From: CAVVST01 sp963750995
GTDB taxonomy: Bacteria; Acidobacteriota; Vicinamibacteria; Vicinamibacterales; UBA2999
Direction: 5' to 3'
NCBI GenBank assembly: GCA_963750995.1
Contig: CAVVST010000001.1
Span: 558,001 to 622,000, forward strand
DNA length: 64,000 nucleotides
Part shown: one piece after another, positions 28,441 through 44,144 of the stretch
How the letters are laid out: every line of letters begins with the position of its first letter
How positions within the stretch are numbered: position 1 is the stretch's first letter
Made by a program: the position numbers and the translations under genes
Notes under the pieces: model-generated
Told to the model about the DNA's origin: nothing
The model's input: only the letters and a program-made list of their open reading frames with translations
Database searches by the model: none

Positions 28441-29956
28441 GTGCTTGCCAGCCTGCGCAGCGCGGCGGTCTTCGGCGTGGATGCCTACGCGGTCCACATC
28501 GAGGTGGATGTGTCGTTCGGGCTTCCCCACTTCACGATGGTGGGACTGCCGGACGCGACGGTGCGCGAGAGCCGCGATCGCGTGCGATCGGCCATCAAGA
28601 ACTCCGGATTCGAGTTTCCGCCGCACCGCATCACCGTCAACCTCGCGCCAGCGGACGTGCGGAAGGCGGGGTCGTCGTTCGATTTGCCGATCGCGCTCGG
28701 CCTGCTGGCGACATCCGGCCAGGTCGCCCGCCGCGCCATCGACGACACCGTCGTCCTGGGCGAACTGTCGCTCGACGGTGCGATCAACGGCATTCGGGGC
28801 GTGCTGCCCATCGCCATCGCCGCGCGGCGGCTCGGGTTGCGGCGCCTGCTTCTTCCCCCGCACAACGCGGCCGAAGCCTGCGTCGTCGATGGTCTTGACG
28901 TGCTTGTCGCGCGGTCACTGCCGGAGGCGGTCGAGGCGCTCAACCATCCTGACGCCGCCGAGCGCGCGGCCGCCAGCGCTGAGGTGACGCCTGCGATCAA
29001 GGCCACGGACGGCGATTTATCGGAAGTGCGCGGACAACTGCTGGCGCGGCGGGCGCTCGAAGTGGCGGCGGCCGGTGGACATAACCTGCTCATGTCCGGT
29101 CCGCCGGGAGCCGGCAAGACCATGTTGGCGCGAAGGCTGGGCGGAATCCTGCCGCCGCTGACGTTCGACGAGGCGCTGGAATGCACCGCGATTCATTCGG
29201 TAGCCGGGACGCTGGCCGCGGGTGCGGGCCTGCTGACATCGCGGCCGTTCCGTGCGCCGCATCACACCATCTCGAACGTGGCTCTGGTCGGCGGCGGTGC
29301 GATTCCACGCCCCGGCGAGATCTCGCTCGCGCACAACGGCGTGCTCTTCCTCGACGAGATGCCGGAGTTCGATCGCCGGGTCCTGGAAGTGTTGCGTCAG
29401 CCGCTGGAGGACGGCCGCGTGACGATTGCCCGCGCCGCTCGCACGGCGGCATTTCCCGCGCACTTCGTCCTGGTGGCGGCGATGAATCCGTGTCCCTGCG
29501 GCTTTCTCAACGACGAGCGGCGCGAATGCCGCTGCACGCCGGCACAGGTCGCGAAGTATCGCGGCCGTCTGTCCGGTCCGCTCCGGGACCGCATTGATCT
29601 GATCGTCGAGGTCCCTGCCGTCCCGGTCCAGGCCATCACCGACGCCGATCCGGGCGAATGCACGGCGAGTGTCAGGCAGCGGGTGTGTGCGGCCCGGGAG
29701 CTCCAGCAGGCGCGTTTCAGAGGCCGAACCGCGCCGTACCAACGCCGATCTGCGCGGCGCCGCGGTGGCCAGGTTCTGTGGCCCGAACGCGCAGGGTCGG
29801 GCGCTCTTACGCTCGGCCATCGAACGCCTCAGCCTGAGCGCGCGCGGCTACGACCGGGTACTGAAAGTCGCTCGCACGATCGCCGACCTCGCGGGAGCCG
29901 GCGCCGTGTCCGCGCAACACATCGCAGAGGCGCTGCAGTATCGACTCATCGAGTGA
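28441..29956 (+). CDS. comM: YifB/ComM family Mg-chelatase-like AAA+ ATPase (frameshift near 29730)
   Basis: ComM is a cytoplasmic hexameric helicase that promotes branch migration during natural transformation. From GTG 28441 the protein has the N-terminal ChlI-type domain (SAAVFGVDAYAVHIEVDVS; PHFTMVGLPDATVRESRDRV). AAA+ motifs follow: Walker A GPPGAGKTMLARRL, Walker B GVLFLDEMPEF, and the Cys cluster NPCPCGFLNDERRECRCTPAQV. One surplus base near 29730 moves the end into another frame (RTNADLRGAAVARFC to LQYRLIE). Repaired length is about 504, the usual size. Together with comEA at 48 kb it hints at competence, although yifB genes are widespread. Confidence 0.9.
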
Positions 29957-29959
29957 TCG

Positions 29960-30345
29960 ATGGAGACAACGGAGACGTTTCTCGAGCGGATTTACCAGGA
30001 AGCGCTCTGCATCGAGCTGCAGCTAAAGGGAATCGCCTTCGAACGTGAACGGCCTGTCCTCGTGCACTACCGTGACGTTCCATTCCTGGTCAACGCATCG
30101 ACCTCATCGTTGAGACGTGTATCCTCGTTGAGCTGAAGGCCGCGTCAAGGCTCGCCGCGGCACATCACGGCCAGGTCATTTCGTATCTGCGAACCACGGG
30201 CCTTCGTCTTGGCCTGCTGCTCAATTTCAGTTGCCCAACTTTGAAAGATGGAATCAGGCGATTCAATCGACCGCGTCCCTTTGTGTCTTTGTGCAAGAGG
30301 GTTCTTGGTGCCTTTGTGGCTAAACCGTCTTCGTGTCCTTCGTGA
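29960..30345 (+). CDS. GxxExxY family protein (frameshift near 30092)
   Basis: ATG 29960 starts a frame of 58 codons, METTETFLERIYQEALCIEL, matching the N-terminus of the GxxExxY family (PD-(D/E)XK-like small proteins of unknown function). A missing base near 30092 moves the remainder (RIDLIVETCILVELKAASRL, GQVISYLRTTGLRLGLLLNF) to another frame. This restores the ID and VELKA motifs of the nuclease-like core. Repaired length is about 128 residues. The last 25 codons run through a repetitive stretch (30260-30345) and overlap the end of the convergent transporter gene, so the true C-terminus may have been replaced by repeat DNA. Confidence 0.75.
30260..30345. repeat. Degenerate CACGAAG/CACAAAG repeat tract
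   Basis: Read on the minus strand, this stretch is a run of units CACGAAGGA, CACGAAGA, CCACAAAGGCACCAAGAA and GCACAAAGACACAAAGG. Both the GxxExxY gene and the EamA gene terminate inside it. Similar purine-rich short tandem degenerate repeats are common between genes in environmental bacteria; their role is unknown. Confidence 0.5.
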
Positions 30346-31195
30346 GCAGCGTTCGCGCGGCCGTCGCCACCAGGATGATCGCGCCGCCGGCGAGCGCCCA
30401 GCGGCCGGGGTTCTCGCCCCGGATCAACCACGTCCACACTGGGTTCAGTACGGGTTCGAGCAGCAGCAACAACGAGACGTCCAGCGCCGGCAGTGCGGCG
30501 ATGGCTCTGGTGAGAAAGATGTAGGCAACGGCGATCTGGATCACGCCAAGGTAGGCCAGCGTGGCCCACTCGCCAGCCGACGCGGCCGGCAGAGGCAGCA
30601 GGAACGGCAGGCCGATGAGGAACGCCATCACATTGCCAACCACGACGGCGGAGATGCCGATGCGGGCGTCGTGGCGCTCGGCCCATCGCAGGCCGAGTAA
30701 CGTCAGGGCCCACGTCACACTACACAGGACCCCCAGCACGTTTCCGGTCGCCGGATCCGGGGCGCTCGCAGTTGCGGGCGGACGCCCAAGAAAACACAGC
30801 GCCAGACCGGACGCGAACGCCGCCATGAACAGCAGGTCGCGCCGGCGGAAGCGCTCGCCCAGAAGGAGCGGCGCCAGGAACAGGATGTATAGCGGCGCGG
30901 TTGACTGCAGAAAGATGGCATTCGCGGCCGTCGTCAGCTTCGTGGAGGTCACAAACAGCGTCAGCGTGGCGGCATACACGGTTGCCACCGCCAGCGTCGG
31001 CCAGCCCCAGATGAGGTGCCCGCGGACCCAGAGAAAAAGTGTGAAGGCGGCGACCGCGGACCGGATCGAGGCGACCTGCATCCCGGAAAAAGCGGCAATC
31101 TTGATGGCCGCGCCGCCGGTGGAGAACAGAATCGCGGCAACCGCCGCCGCCGCAACGCCGCGTGAACGATTTCGCCCGCTGATCGCCAAAAGCAT
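30320..31195 (-). CDS. EamA/DMT-family transporter
   Basis: This 291-residue membrane protein has about ten TM helices in two EamA repeats (about 12-140 and 150-285). The first repeat has ILFSTGGAAIKIAAFSG and FLQSTAPLYILFLAPLLLGE. The second has GNVLGVLCSVTWALTLLGLR and LLLLEPVLNPVWTWLIRGE. Such proteins export metabolites or amino acids; the substrate cannot be told. The last residues (LLTKDTKTV) are encoded by the CACGAAG repeat. The start ATG 31195 is divergent from the peptidase gene. Confidence 0.85.
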   Translation of the reverse strand: MLLAISGRNRSRGVAAAAVAAILFSTGGAAIKIAAFSGMQVASIRSAVAAFTLFLWVRGHLIWGWPTLAVATVYAATLTLFVTSTKLTTAANAIFLQSTAPLYILFLAPLLLGERFRRRDLLFMAAFASGLALCFLGRPPATASAPDPATGNVLGVLCSVTWALTLLGLRWAERHDARIGISAVVVGNVMAFLIGLPFLLPLPAASAGEWATLAYLGVIQIAVAYIFLTRAIAALPALDVSLLLLLEPVLNPVWTWLIRGENPGRWALAGGAIILVATAARTLLTKDTKTV

Positions 31196-31282
31196 TTGCC
31201 TTTAAGAACCGATAATCCTCGTGGTAGCCTTTTGCGTCCAGCGTTACCCTCGGGCGGCGCAATCATTACAACCTTGCGGAAG

Positions 31283-32227
31283 ATGAAGCCCTCAGGGCGT
31301 TACACGATTCTTGTGGCCGATCGCAGTTCCGGCGTGGTGCGCCGTGCGACCGTCCCCGTACGCCCTGTCGCCATTGCCGCCTGCCTCGTCGCCGCGACGC
31401 CGATTCTGATCGGGATGGGGGCGGCGTGGAAGGCCTACAGCAACGTCTCTGACCTTCGCGTCAGTCATCAGTCGCTGGAAGTCGAGAACTCGAATTACCG
31501 CGCCGCGACCGAAGCACTGGCCGGCCAGATTACCTCGCTTCAGCAAGCCATCGCTGATCTCGGCGATCGTTCGGAACTTGATCCGAACCTCGCAAACGCG
31601 ATGAACCGCCTTCCCGCGATCGTGAAATCGCGCGCGATGGGCGGAACACCGGCGGGGTCGCCGTTGAAGTCGAAGGGCCAGGAATCGAACTACGCCAAGA
31701 CGCTGTCGGCACTGGCGTCACCCGATGACACCTTCGGGTTACTGCGGACGCTCCTGGACGGTCTCGAGAATCGCCTGCACGTCGTCGCGCGCGACGTCGA
31801 TCGCCGCAACGCACTCGCCGCGGCCACGCCGTCGATGTGGCCGTCCTACGGCTGGCTGTCGTCAGGGATGGGTCCGCGGAAAGATCCGATCACCGGCGGC
31901 CGCGACTATCACTCCGGCCTCGACATCGCCGGCGAACGGGGCCAGCCAGTCTACGCGACCGCGGCCGGTACTGTTGAGCAGGTCGGGTATCAGGGCGCTT
32001 ACGGCAACCTGGTCGTCATCGATCACGGCTTCGGCCTGGAGACGCGGTATGGGCACCTGCTGAAGTCCCGGGTGAAACCCGGCGCGAAGGTCCAGCGCGG
32101 CGACATCATCGGTCAGGTCGGCGCAACCGGGCGGGCCACGGGATATCACCTGCACTACGAGGTGGTGGCCAACGGCCGCCTGATCAATCCGCTCCAGCTT
32201 CTCACGCAGAAACCGCGCGACCGGTAA
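31283..32227 (+). CDS. M23 family metallopeptidase (cell-wall endopeptidase), membrane anchored
   Basis: From ATG 31283 the protein has 314 residues. A cytoplasmic N-terminus (GRYTILVADRSSGVVRRATV) is followed by one TM helix (IAACLVAATPILIGMGAAW), a short coiled coil (about 60-85) and a lysostaphin-like M23 domain. Zinc ligands are seen in YHSGLDIAGERGQPVYATA (HxxxD) and in TGYHLHYEVVANG (HxH). It cleaves peptide crosslinks in peptidoglycan, or acts as an EnvC/MepM-like hydrolase. An in-frame TTG at 31196 would add 29 residues without homology. Confidence 0.88.
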   Translation: MKPSGRYTILVADRSSGVVRRATVPVRPVAIAACLVAATPILIGMGAAWKAYSNVSDLRVSHQSLEVENSNYRAATEALAGQITSLQQAIADLGDRSELDPNLANAMNRLPAIVKSRAMGGTPAGSPLKSKGQESNYAKTLSALASPDDTFGLLRTLLDGLENRLHVVARDVDRRNALAAATPSMWPSYGWLSSGMGPRKDPITGGRDYHSGLDIAGERGQPVYATAAGTVEQVGYQGAYGNLVVIDHGFGLETRYGHLLKSRVKPGAKVQRGDIIGQVGATGRATGYHLHYEVVANGRLINPLQLLTQKPRDR

Positions 32228-32296
32228 CTCCTCTACAATCTGCGGTTTCCTTGCCGATCCGTAGCCCCACGGCTACAATCGGTAGATATTCACTTC

Positions 32297-32379
32297 GGTT
32301 GGTGGTTAGTAGTAAGTGGCTGGCAGCTGGTTGGTTGCCAGCTCTCCTCCACTAACCCCCAACCATCAACCACCAATCC
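32297..32379. repeat. Imperfect palindrome directly upstream of secA
   Basis: GGTTGGTGGTTAG at 32297-32309 is mirrored by AACCACCAATCC ending at 32379. AGTGG/CCACT lies inside that, and the inner hairpin is CTGGCA (32320) with TGCCAG (32336). The element ends at the base before the secA ATG, leaving no room for a normal Shine-Dalgarno sequence. It may be a dispersed repeat that has become the secA leader. Confidence 0.5.
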
Positions 32380-35319
<2,940 letters not shown>

Positions 35320-35329
35320 GGTGAACCTG

Positions 35330-36854
35330 ATGGATGTAAAGACCGACGAGCTGACCCTCACCTCTACGGCGACCGATCTCGAGACCGCGCTGACCTTCGA
35401 CGACGTTCTGCTCGTTCCGCAGCACTCAACCGTCCTTCCCACGCAAGTCGAGGTCTCCACCCGCCTGACGCGCAACATCCGGCTGAATGTGCCGCTGCTC
35501 AGCGCGGCGATGGATACGGTGACCGAGTCGGGGCTCGCCATCGCGATGGCGCAGCAGGGCGGCCTGGGCGTCATCCACAAGAACCTGTCGATCGAGGAAC
35601 AGGCGTCTGAAGTCGATCGCGTGAAGCGGTCGGAGAGCGGGATGATCGTCAACCCGATTACCCTCTCCCCGTCCAACCGGATCTACGAAGCGCTCGACCT
35701 GATGAAGAACTACCGGATCTCCGGCGTGCCGATTACCGAGGACGGCAGCAAGGAAGGACGGCTCGTCGGGATTCTGACCAACCGCGATCTGCGGTTCGAG
35801 ACCAAGCTCGATCGTCCGATCGCCGACGTCATGACCAAGGCGCCGCTCTACACGGTGCCGGTAGGCACGACGCTCGACGAAGCGCGGGAGATCCTGCACG
35901 AGCACAAGGTCGAAAAGCTGCTGGTCGTCGACAAGGACTACAGGCTCAAGGGACTGATCACCGTCAAGGACATCCAGAAGCAGATCAAGTATCCGAACGC
36001 GTGCAAGGATGCGCTCGGCCGGCTGCGCTGCGGCGCCGCCATCGGCGTGTCGCGCGACTCGTTCGAGCGCGCCGCCGCCCTCGTCGCCGCCGGCGTGGAC
36101 GTCCTCGTCATCGACACCGCTCACGGCCATTCGCAGGGCGTCATCGACATGGTCGCGCGCGTCCGCCGGGAGTTCCCGAACACCGATCTGATCGCGGGGA
36201 ACGTGGCGACTTCGGACGCGACCGAGGCACTGATCGACGCCGGCGTCGATGCCGTCAAGAGTCGGGATCGGCGGCGGCTCGATCTGCACCACGCGCGTCG
36301 TCGCCGGGATCGGCGTGCCGATGATCAGCTCGATCAGCCAGTGCGCGAAGGCCGCTTCGCTGCGCGGGCTGCCGGTGATCGCGGACGGCGGTATCCGCTA
36401 CTCGGGCGACATCGTCAAGGCGCTTGCCGTCGGCGCCAGCTGCGCGATGATCGGCAACCTCTTCGCCGGCACGGACGAAAGCCCGGGCGAGCTGATCCTG
36501 TTCCAGGGCCGCAGCTACAAGGAATACCGCGGCATGGGATCGATCGGCGCGATGCGCCGCGGCAGCCGCGACCGCTATTTCCAGGACGAGTTCGATCTCG
36601 AGGGGGGTCGCGCCACCGACAAGCTGGTCCCCGAGGGCATCGAGGGGCGGGTTGCCCACAAAGGCAGCGTCGCGGCGATGATTCATCAGCTCGTCGGCGG
36701 TCTGCGCGCCGGCATGGGTTACTGCGGCGCCGCGACGATTCCCGAGCTCCAGCGCCGCGCGAAGCTCATTCGCATTACACCCGCCGGTGCCCGCGAGAGC
36801 CACGTCCACGACGTGACCATCACGAAGGAAGCCCCGAACTATCGGATGGAATAG
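35330..36854 (+). CDS. guaB: Inosine-5'-monophosphate dehydrogenase GuaB (frameshift near 36258)
   Basis: GuaB oxidises IMP to XMP with NAD+, the committed step to GMP. Recognised parts are the N-terminal TFDDVLLVPQHSTVLPTQV, the substrate loop PLLSAAMDTVTESGLAIAMA, and two CBS domains (about 105-220). The TIM barrel continues with DVLVIDTAHGHSQGVI and GNVATSDATEALIDAGVDAV. One surplus base near 36258 leads to GIGGGSICTTR with the catalytic Cys, VIADGGIRYSGDIVKALA, GSIGAMRRGSRDRYF and EGIEGRV. Repaired length is about 507 residues. The usual GIGPGS motif reads GIGGGS here. Confidence 0.93.
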
Positions 36855-37254
36855 CTGTAATCCGTCGTGTCCGATCATCGACGATGTCGATGTTCACGAG
36901 GATCGCCCCGGACATTGCGTGGGTGAGGCGGTCGGGCCATTCGATCGCCAGTACGCCTTCCGCCACGCGCTTCTCTTCCAATCCCAGATCTTCAGTCGGC
37001 TGCATTTTCCAGGCGATAGAGATCCGCGTGATACAGGGTCAAACGGCCGCCGCGGTATCGTGAACCAGCGTGAACGTGGGGCTGCTCACTTCCTCGGGAT
37101 CGATGCCAAGGCCGGCGGCGAGGCCACGTACGAAGGCGGTCTTCCCTGCCCCGAGCTGGCCTGTCAGCAGCAGCACGGCCCCTGGCGTGAGCGTCGCGGC
37201 CAGCATGCGCGCGACCTCGGTCGTCTCTTCCTCTGATTCGGTTGTCCGAACCAC
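36820..37254 (-). CDS. tsaE: tRNA threonylcarbamoyladenosine biosynthesis ATPase TsaE (two frameshifts near 37046 and 36997)
   Basis: TsaE is the small P-loop partner of TsaB/TsaD in forming t6A37 on tRNA. From GTG 37254 (sharing a base with the nnr stop) the first frame gives ARMLAATLTPGAVLLLTGQL, then GAGKTAFVRGLAAGLG and SSPTFTLVHDT. A shift near 37046 gives RLTLYHADLYRLENAAD with the family HxDLYRL motif. A second near 36997 gives DLGLEEKRVAEGVLAIEWPD, with the EWPDR motif. The two shifts cancel, giving about 144 residues, which is normal. The end overlaps the convergent guaB stop region by 35 bases. Confidence 0.85.
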
Positions 37255-38825
37255 TAAGACTTCTCTTCGGAAGATCGCCCCATCAACTGGTTGAGCGCGT
37301 CGCCGAGATACCCGACGAGGTCGGTCGCTGTCATGGCCACCTGTCCTTCGTTGCCCTCGGCGATGTCGCCTGCGGCGCCGTGCAGGAACACGGCGAGCCG
37401 ACAGGCCGCCTCGGCGTCGAGCAGCTGCGCCAGCCACGCGGCGATCATTCCCGTCAGCACGTCGCCGGTGCCGCCGGTCGCCATGCCGGCATTGCCGGTC
37501 GGGTTGATGAACAGGTGTCCTTCCGGTGTGGCGACGATGGTGCGGTGGCCCTTGAGGACGACGTAGACGCGCCTCGTGGCCGCAAACTCGGCAGCCACCT
37601 GGAGCCGGTTGGCTTGCACCTCGTCGACCGAGGCGCCAATCAGGCGGGCCATCTCACCGGGATGCGGCGTGATGATGACGTCCCGCTCGTCTTTCCCTGT
37701 AAGGCAGGACGGATCGTCCGCGAGGACTGTCAGGGCGTCGGCATCGAGCACCATCGGTACGGTGGATCGCTCGATCAGCGACCGCACGAACTCGCCGATG
37801 ACCGGGCCACGCCCGAGCCCGGGGCCGCACGCGATCACGTCCTGCTGAAGCTCGAGCACCGCTTGCACCGCCGCCGGCACGACCGTGCCGTTCTTGGCTT
37901 CCGTCAGCGGCTCCGTCATCAGCTCCGGCGCCATCGACGCGATGATCGGCAGGCACGACGCCGGCGTGGCGACGGTGACGAGTCCGGCGCCCGAGCGCAA
38001 CGCGCCCATGGCGGCAAGATGGGCAGCGCCCGTCTTGCCGCGGGATCCCGCCACCAGTGTCACCCGGCCAAAGTCTCCCTTGTGCGATTCGGGGGCGCGC
38101 GGTTCCACCAGCGATCGCACCTGCTCGGGGGTCAGGAGCTCGATGTGCGGGCCGTCAAGGCTCTCCAGGACGTCAGGCGGGATGCCGATGTCGGCAATCA
38201 CCACGTCGCCCGCGTGAGCCTCGCCCGGCGGCAGCACCAGCGGCAGCTTCGGCGCCGCCAGCGTCACGGTCATCGACGCGTCGATGCAGTCGCCGACCAG
38301 GTGCGGCGTGTCAGCCGACATGCCGCTCGGCAGGTCGATCGAGACGATCGGGATCCCGGAGGCGTTGATGTCGGCGACGACGGTCTCCATCATGCCGCCG
38401 AGGGCCGATTTCAGGCCGGTGCCGAAGATGGCATCGACGATCAGCGTGCACTGGGAGATTTCCGAGAAATGCAGCTCCCACGTCTGCTCGTCGCCGATCT
38501 CGACGACCGTGACGCCGAGCCGGCCGAGGATGTCGAGATTGATGCGCGCGTCGCCGCGGACGTCGCTCAACGAGCCGACGACAAAGACCGCTGCGTCGAC
38601 GCCGCGCTGGATCAGCGTTCGCGCGACCACGAACCCGTCGCCGCCGTTGTTACCGCGGCCGCACAGCACGCCGACGCGCCCGTCGAGCCGGTCCTCGTAC
38701 GCGGCCTCCATCGCCGCGACGACCTGCCGGCCCGCGTTTTCCATCAGCACCAGCGACGGTATTCCGATTTCTTCGATGGTGTAGCGATCGGCCTCGCGCA
38801 TCTGCGCGGCGTTGAGGATCCGCAT
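37254..38825 (-). CDS. nnr: Bifunctional NAD(P)H-hydrate epimerase / ADP-dependent dehydratase
   Basis: This repairs hydrated NAD(P)H. The N-terminal YjeF_N epimerase domain (about 1-215) has LVLMENAGRQV, GVLCGRGNNGGDGFVVARTL and IVDAIFGTGL. The C-terminal ribokinase-like dehydratase (about 235-510) has HKGDFGRVTLVAGS, SGAGLVTVATP, VITPHPGEMARL and the anion hole NPTGNAGMATGGTGDVLTGM. ATG 38825 is preferred over the GTG at 38828. It overlaps tsaE by one base; an nnr-tsaE pair is a common arrangement in bacteria. Confidence 0.94.
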   Translation of the reverse strand: MRILNAAQMREADRYTIEEIGIPSLVLMENAGRQVVAAMEAAYEDRLDGRVGVLCGRGNNGGDGFVVARTLIQRGVDAAVFVVGSLSDVRGDARINLDILGRLGVTVVEIGDEQTWELHFSEISQCTLIVDAIFGTGLKSALGGMMETVVADINASGIPIVSIDLPSGMSADTPHLVGDCIDASMTVTLAAPKLPLVLPPGEAHAGDVVIADIGIPPDVLESLDGPHIELLTPEQVRSLVEPRAPESHKGDFGRVTLVAGSRGKTGAAHLAAMGALRSGAGLVTVATPASCLPIIASMAPELMTEPLTEAKNGTVVPAAVQAVLELQQDVIACGPGLGRGPVIGEFVRSLIERSTVPMVLDADALTVLADDPSCLTGKDERDVIITPHPGEMARLIGASVDEVQANRLQVAAEFAATRRVYVVLKGHRTIVATPEGHLFINPTGNAGMATGGTGDVLTGMIAAWLAQLLDAEAACRLAVFLHGAAGDIAEGNEGQVAMTATDLVGYLGDALNQLMGRSSEEKS

Positions 38826-38875
38826 CACGGGTGAGGTTGCGCGAAGTGTACTACAGAGGTATGTTGCAGATGCTC

Positions 38876-39738
38876 ATGTCGGCACATGTCTGCGTCAACG
38901 GGCGCATCAGCAGCGATCGCGATGCCGTCATCTCGGTCTTCGATCACGGCTTCCTGTACGGGGAAGGCATTTACGAGACGCTGCGAACGTATCACGGGCG
39001 TCCGTTCCTCTACGACCGGCACATGCGGCGCCTGCGAAATTCGGCGCGAATGATCCTGCTGGACGTGCCGTTCACCGACGCCGACCTCGCGTCGCAGATC
39101 CGCGACACGATGGCGGCGGCGAACCTGAACGGCGCCGAAGCATACATCCGCGTGCTCGTTACACGAGGCATCGGCGAGCTGACCTACGATCCCCAGGCCA
39201 CGCCGGCGCCGTCACTCGTCATCATCGTCAAGCCGCAGGTCGATCCTCCGACCGACGTCTACGAGAACGGCGTGCGCGTCGTGATTGTCGATGTCGTGCG
39301 CAACCACCCGCAGACCGTCAACCCGATGATCAAGAGCAACAACCTGCTCAACAGCGCGCTGGCGGCGCAGGAAGCGATCCGCAAGGGCGGTTTCGAAGGG
39401 ATCATGCGGAACTATCGCGGCGAATTGAGCGAATGCACCACCGCGAATCTCTTCATCGTGAAGAACGGCGCGGCGTTGACGCCACCGCTCGAGTCAGGAC
39501 TGCTGCCAGGCATCACCCGCGAGTTTCTCTTCGAAATCGGCAAGGACGTCGGCGTGGACGTTCGCGAGCAGGTGCTTCGTGACGATGATCTCTACGCGGC
39601 GGATGAGGCCTTCCTCACGAGCACTACGCGCGAGGCGGTGCCGATCGTAAAAGTCGATGACCGGGCGATTGGGAGCGGCCGCCCAGGGCCGGTCACCACG
39701 AAATTGCTCGACGGCTTCCGCCGCCGCGCTTTCGCAGA

Positions 39739-39742
<4 letters not shown>
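38876..39742 (+). CDS. Class IV PLP-dependent aminotransferase (branched-chain/D-amino acid/ADC lyase type)
   Basis: The fold-type IV signature is clear: AVISVFDHGFLYGEGIYETL, GAEAYIRVLVTRG, and the PLP lysine in PMIKSNNLLNSALAAQEA. The cofactor loop is GELSECTTANLFIV and the second cofactor loop is FLTSTTREAVPI. The 288-residue length (from ATG 38876; the frame opens at 38831) fits IlvE, D-alanine aminotransferase or aminodeoxychorismate lyase. I cannot separate these from sequence alone. The start is divergent from nnr by 50 bp. The end overlaps the convergent gcvP stop by four bases. Confidence 0.85.
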
Positions 39743-42593
<2,851 letters not shown>

Positions 42594-42594
<1 letters not shown>

Positions 42595-42968
42595 TACCCG
42601 AGCATGCCTTGGTACTGCGCGCTGTCGAGAAGTCCGGCCCCATCACCGGGACCCGCGACCTTGACCTTGATCATCCAGGTCGAGTGCGGGTCCTTGTTCA
42701 CGGCCTCGGGATGGCTCTTCAGAGATTCGTTCACTTCGGTCACTTCACCGTCCAGGGGCGCGAACAGCTCCGACACCGCCTTCACCGACTCGATCGAGCC
42801 GAAGGACTGCCCCGCCGTCACGCGACTGCCGACATCCGGCAGTTCGACGTAGACGACGTCGCCGAGCTGCTGCTGCGCGTAGTCGGTGATCCCGACTTCG
42901 GCCATGTCGCCCGACTGGCGCACCCATTCATGGTCCCTGGTGTACTTCCGGTCGTCCGGATAGGTCAT
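42594..42968 (-). CDS. gcvH: Glycine cleavage H-protein
   Basis: This 124-residue lipoyl carrier has RKYTRDHEWVRQSGDMAEVG, ITDYAQQQLGDVVYVELPDV, and the lipoylation lysine in SFGSIESVKAVSELFAPLDG. It shuttles the aminomethyl group between GcvP, GcvT and the L-protein. It overlaps gcvT by four bases and gcvP by one. Order gcvT-gcvH-gcvP in one operon is typical. Confidence 0.96.
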
Positions 42969-44110
42969 TTCGGCCTCTTGTAAAACGGCATCGGCACAAC
43001 CCGGGCCGCCGCGGCGCGGCCGCGAATATCGATGTGAATTTCAGACCCGGGCGGCGATCGCTCGATCGGCACATAGGCCATTCCGATCGCCTTGCCCAGG
43101 AAAGGCGTCTGCGTGCCGCTGGTAACGACGCCGATCGGCGTCTCACCGTCGATCACACGGTAGCCGTGCCTGGCGATGCCGCGATCGATCATCTCGAAGC
43201 CGATCAGCCGACGCGTGATGCCGCTGGCTTTCTGCTCGAGCAGCCGGTCGCGGCCGATGAAGGCGTCGTTCGACCAGCCGATCACCCATCCGAGCCCGGC
43301 TTCCAGCACGGTGGTGGTCTCGTCGATGTCGTTGCCGTACAGTCGCATCGACGCTTCGAGTCTCAAGGTGTCGCGTGCTCCGAGTCCGGCGGGAACCAGG
43401 TCGACCGATCGGCCCGATTCGAGCAGCGCCTGCCACACGCGCTCGGCCATGTTTGGCGGAACGAAGATTTCGAACCCGTCTTCACCGGTGTAGCCGGTGC
43501 GCGCGATGGTGGCGCGCGCGTTCGCCACCTCCCCGTTCGCGAACGAGAACGGAACGATCTCGCCCAGATCGACGCCGGTCAGCGGCTGCAGCACCGCGCG
43601 CGAAGCCGGGCCCGCCAGCGCGATCAACGCGTACCGGCTGCTCGAATCGATCGCCGCCACGTCGCCGACGGACTTGATCTGCTCGCTGATCCAGGCGAAG
43701 TCCTTAGCCGTGTTCGACGCATTGACGACGATCAGGAAGTGGATCGGCGCCATGCGATAGATGATCATGTCGTCGAGGAAGGTGCCGTCCGGCGTCAGCA
43801 GTCCGGAGTACTGGGCCTGCCCGACCTTCAGCTTCGCCGGGTCGCTGCACGCGATTCGCTGGACCGCGGCTTCTGCGTGCTTGCCGGCGATCTCGATCTC
43901 GCCCATGTGGCTGACGTCGAAGATGCCGGCGCGCGTACGCACCGCCATGTGCTCGGCGGCAATCCCGGCATACTCCACCGGCATTTCCCATCCGGCGAAA
44001 GGCACCATGCGCGCGTTCGACGCGTGGTGGCGGGCGTTGAGCGGGGTTTTCCTCAGGACGTTCGATGCGTTCGAGACGGTCGTACCGTTCGGGACATTCG
44101 CGGTGGTCAC
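42965..44110 (-). CDS. gcvT: Glycine cleavage T-protein, aminomethyltransferase
   Basis: This transfers the methylene group from GcvH to tetrahydrofolate. Landmarks are ARMVPFAGWEMPVEYAGIAA, GIFDVSHMGEIEIAG, LTPDGTFLDDMIIYRM, RTGYTGEDGFEIFVPP, GARDTLRLEASMRLYGNDID and the C-terminal barrel. From GTG 44110 there are 381 residues, with about 18 extra N-terminal residues before LRKTPLNARH; a later start is possible. Only 34 bp separate it from the upstream glycosyltransferase gene on the same strand, so there is no space for a glycine riboswitch. Confidence 0.94.
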   Translation of the reverse strand: MTTANVPNGTTVSNASNVLRKTPLNARHHASNARMVPFAGWEMPVEYAGIAAEHMAVRTRAGIFDVSHMGEIEIAGKHAEAAVQRIACSDPAKLKVGQAQYSGLLTPDGTFLDDMIIYRMAPIHFLIVVNASNTAKDFAWISEQIKSVGDVAAIDSSSRYALIALAGPASRAVLQPLTGVDLGEIVPFSFANGEVANARATIARTGYTGEDGFEIFVPPNMAERVWQALLESGRSVDLVPAGLGARDTLRLEASMRLYGNDIDETTTVLEAGLGWVIGWSNDAFIGRDRLLEQKASGITRRLIGFEMIDRGIARHGYRVIDGETPIGVVTSGTQTPFLGKAIGMAYVPIERSPPGSEIHIDIRGRAAAARVVPMPFYKRPK

Positions 44111-44144
44111 AAAGTCCTAACGTACTATTCGCCGTTGCGCCGGG

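Noticed and set aside
36258..36300. GIGGGS instead of GIGPGS in the IMP dehydrogenase active-site loop
   Set aside because: It lies next to a frameshift in a GGCGGCGGC run, so a base-call error is as likely as a real substitution.
44111..44144. Possible glycine riboswitch ahead of the gcv operon
   Set aside because: Only 34 bp separate gcvT from the upstream co-directional gene, too short for the aptamer, and no conserved core is seen.
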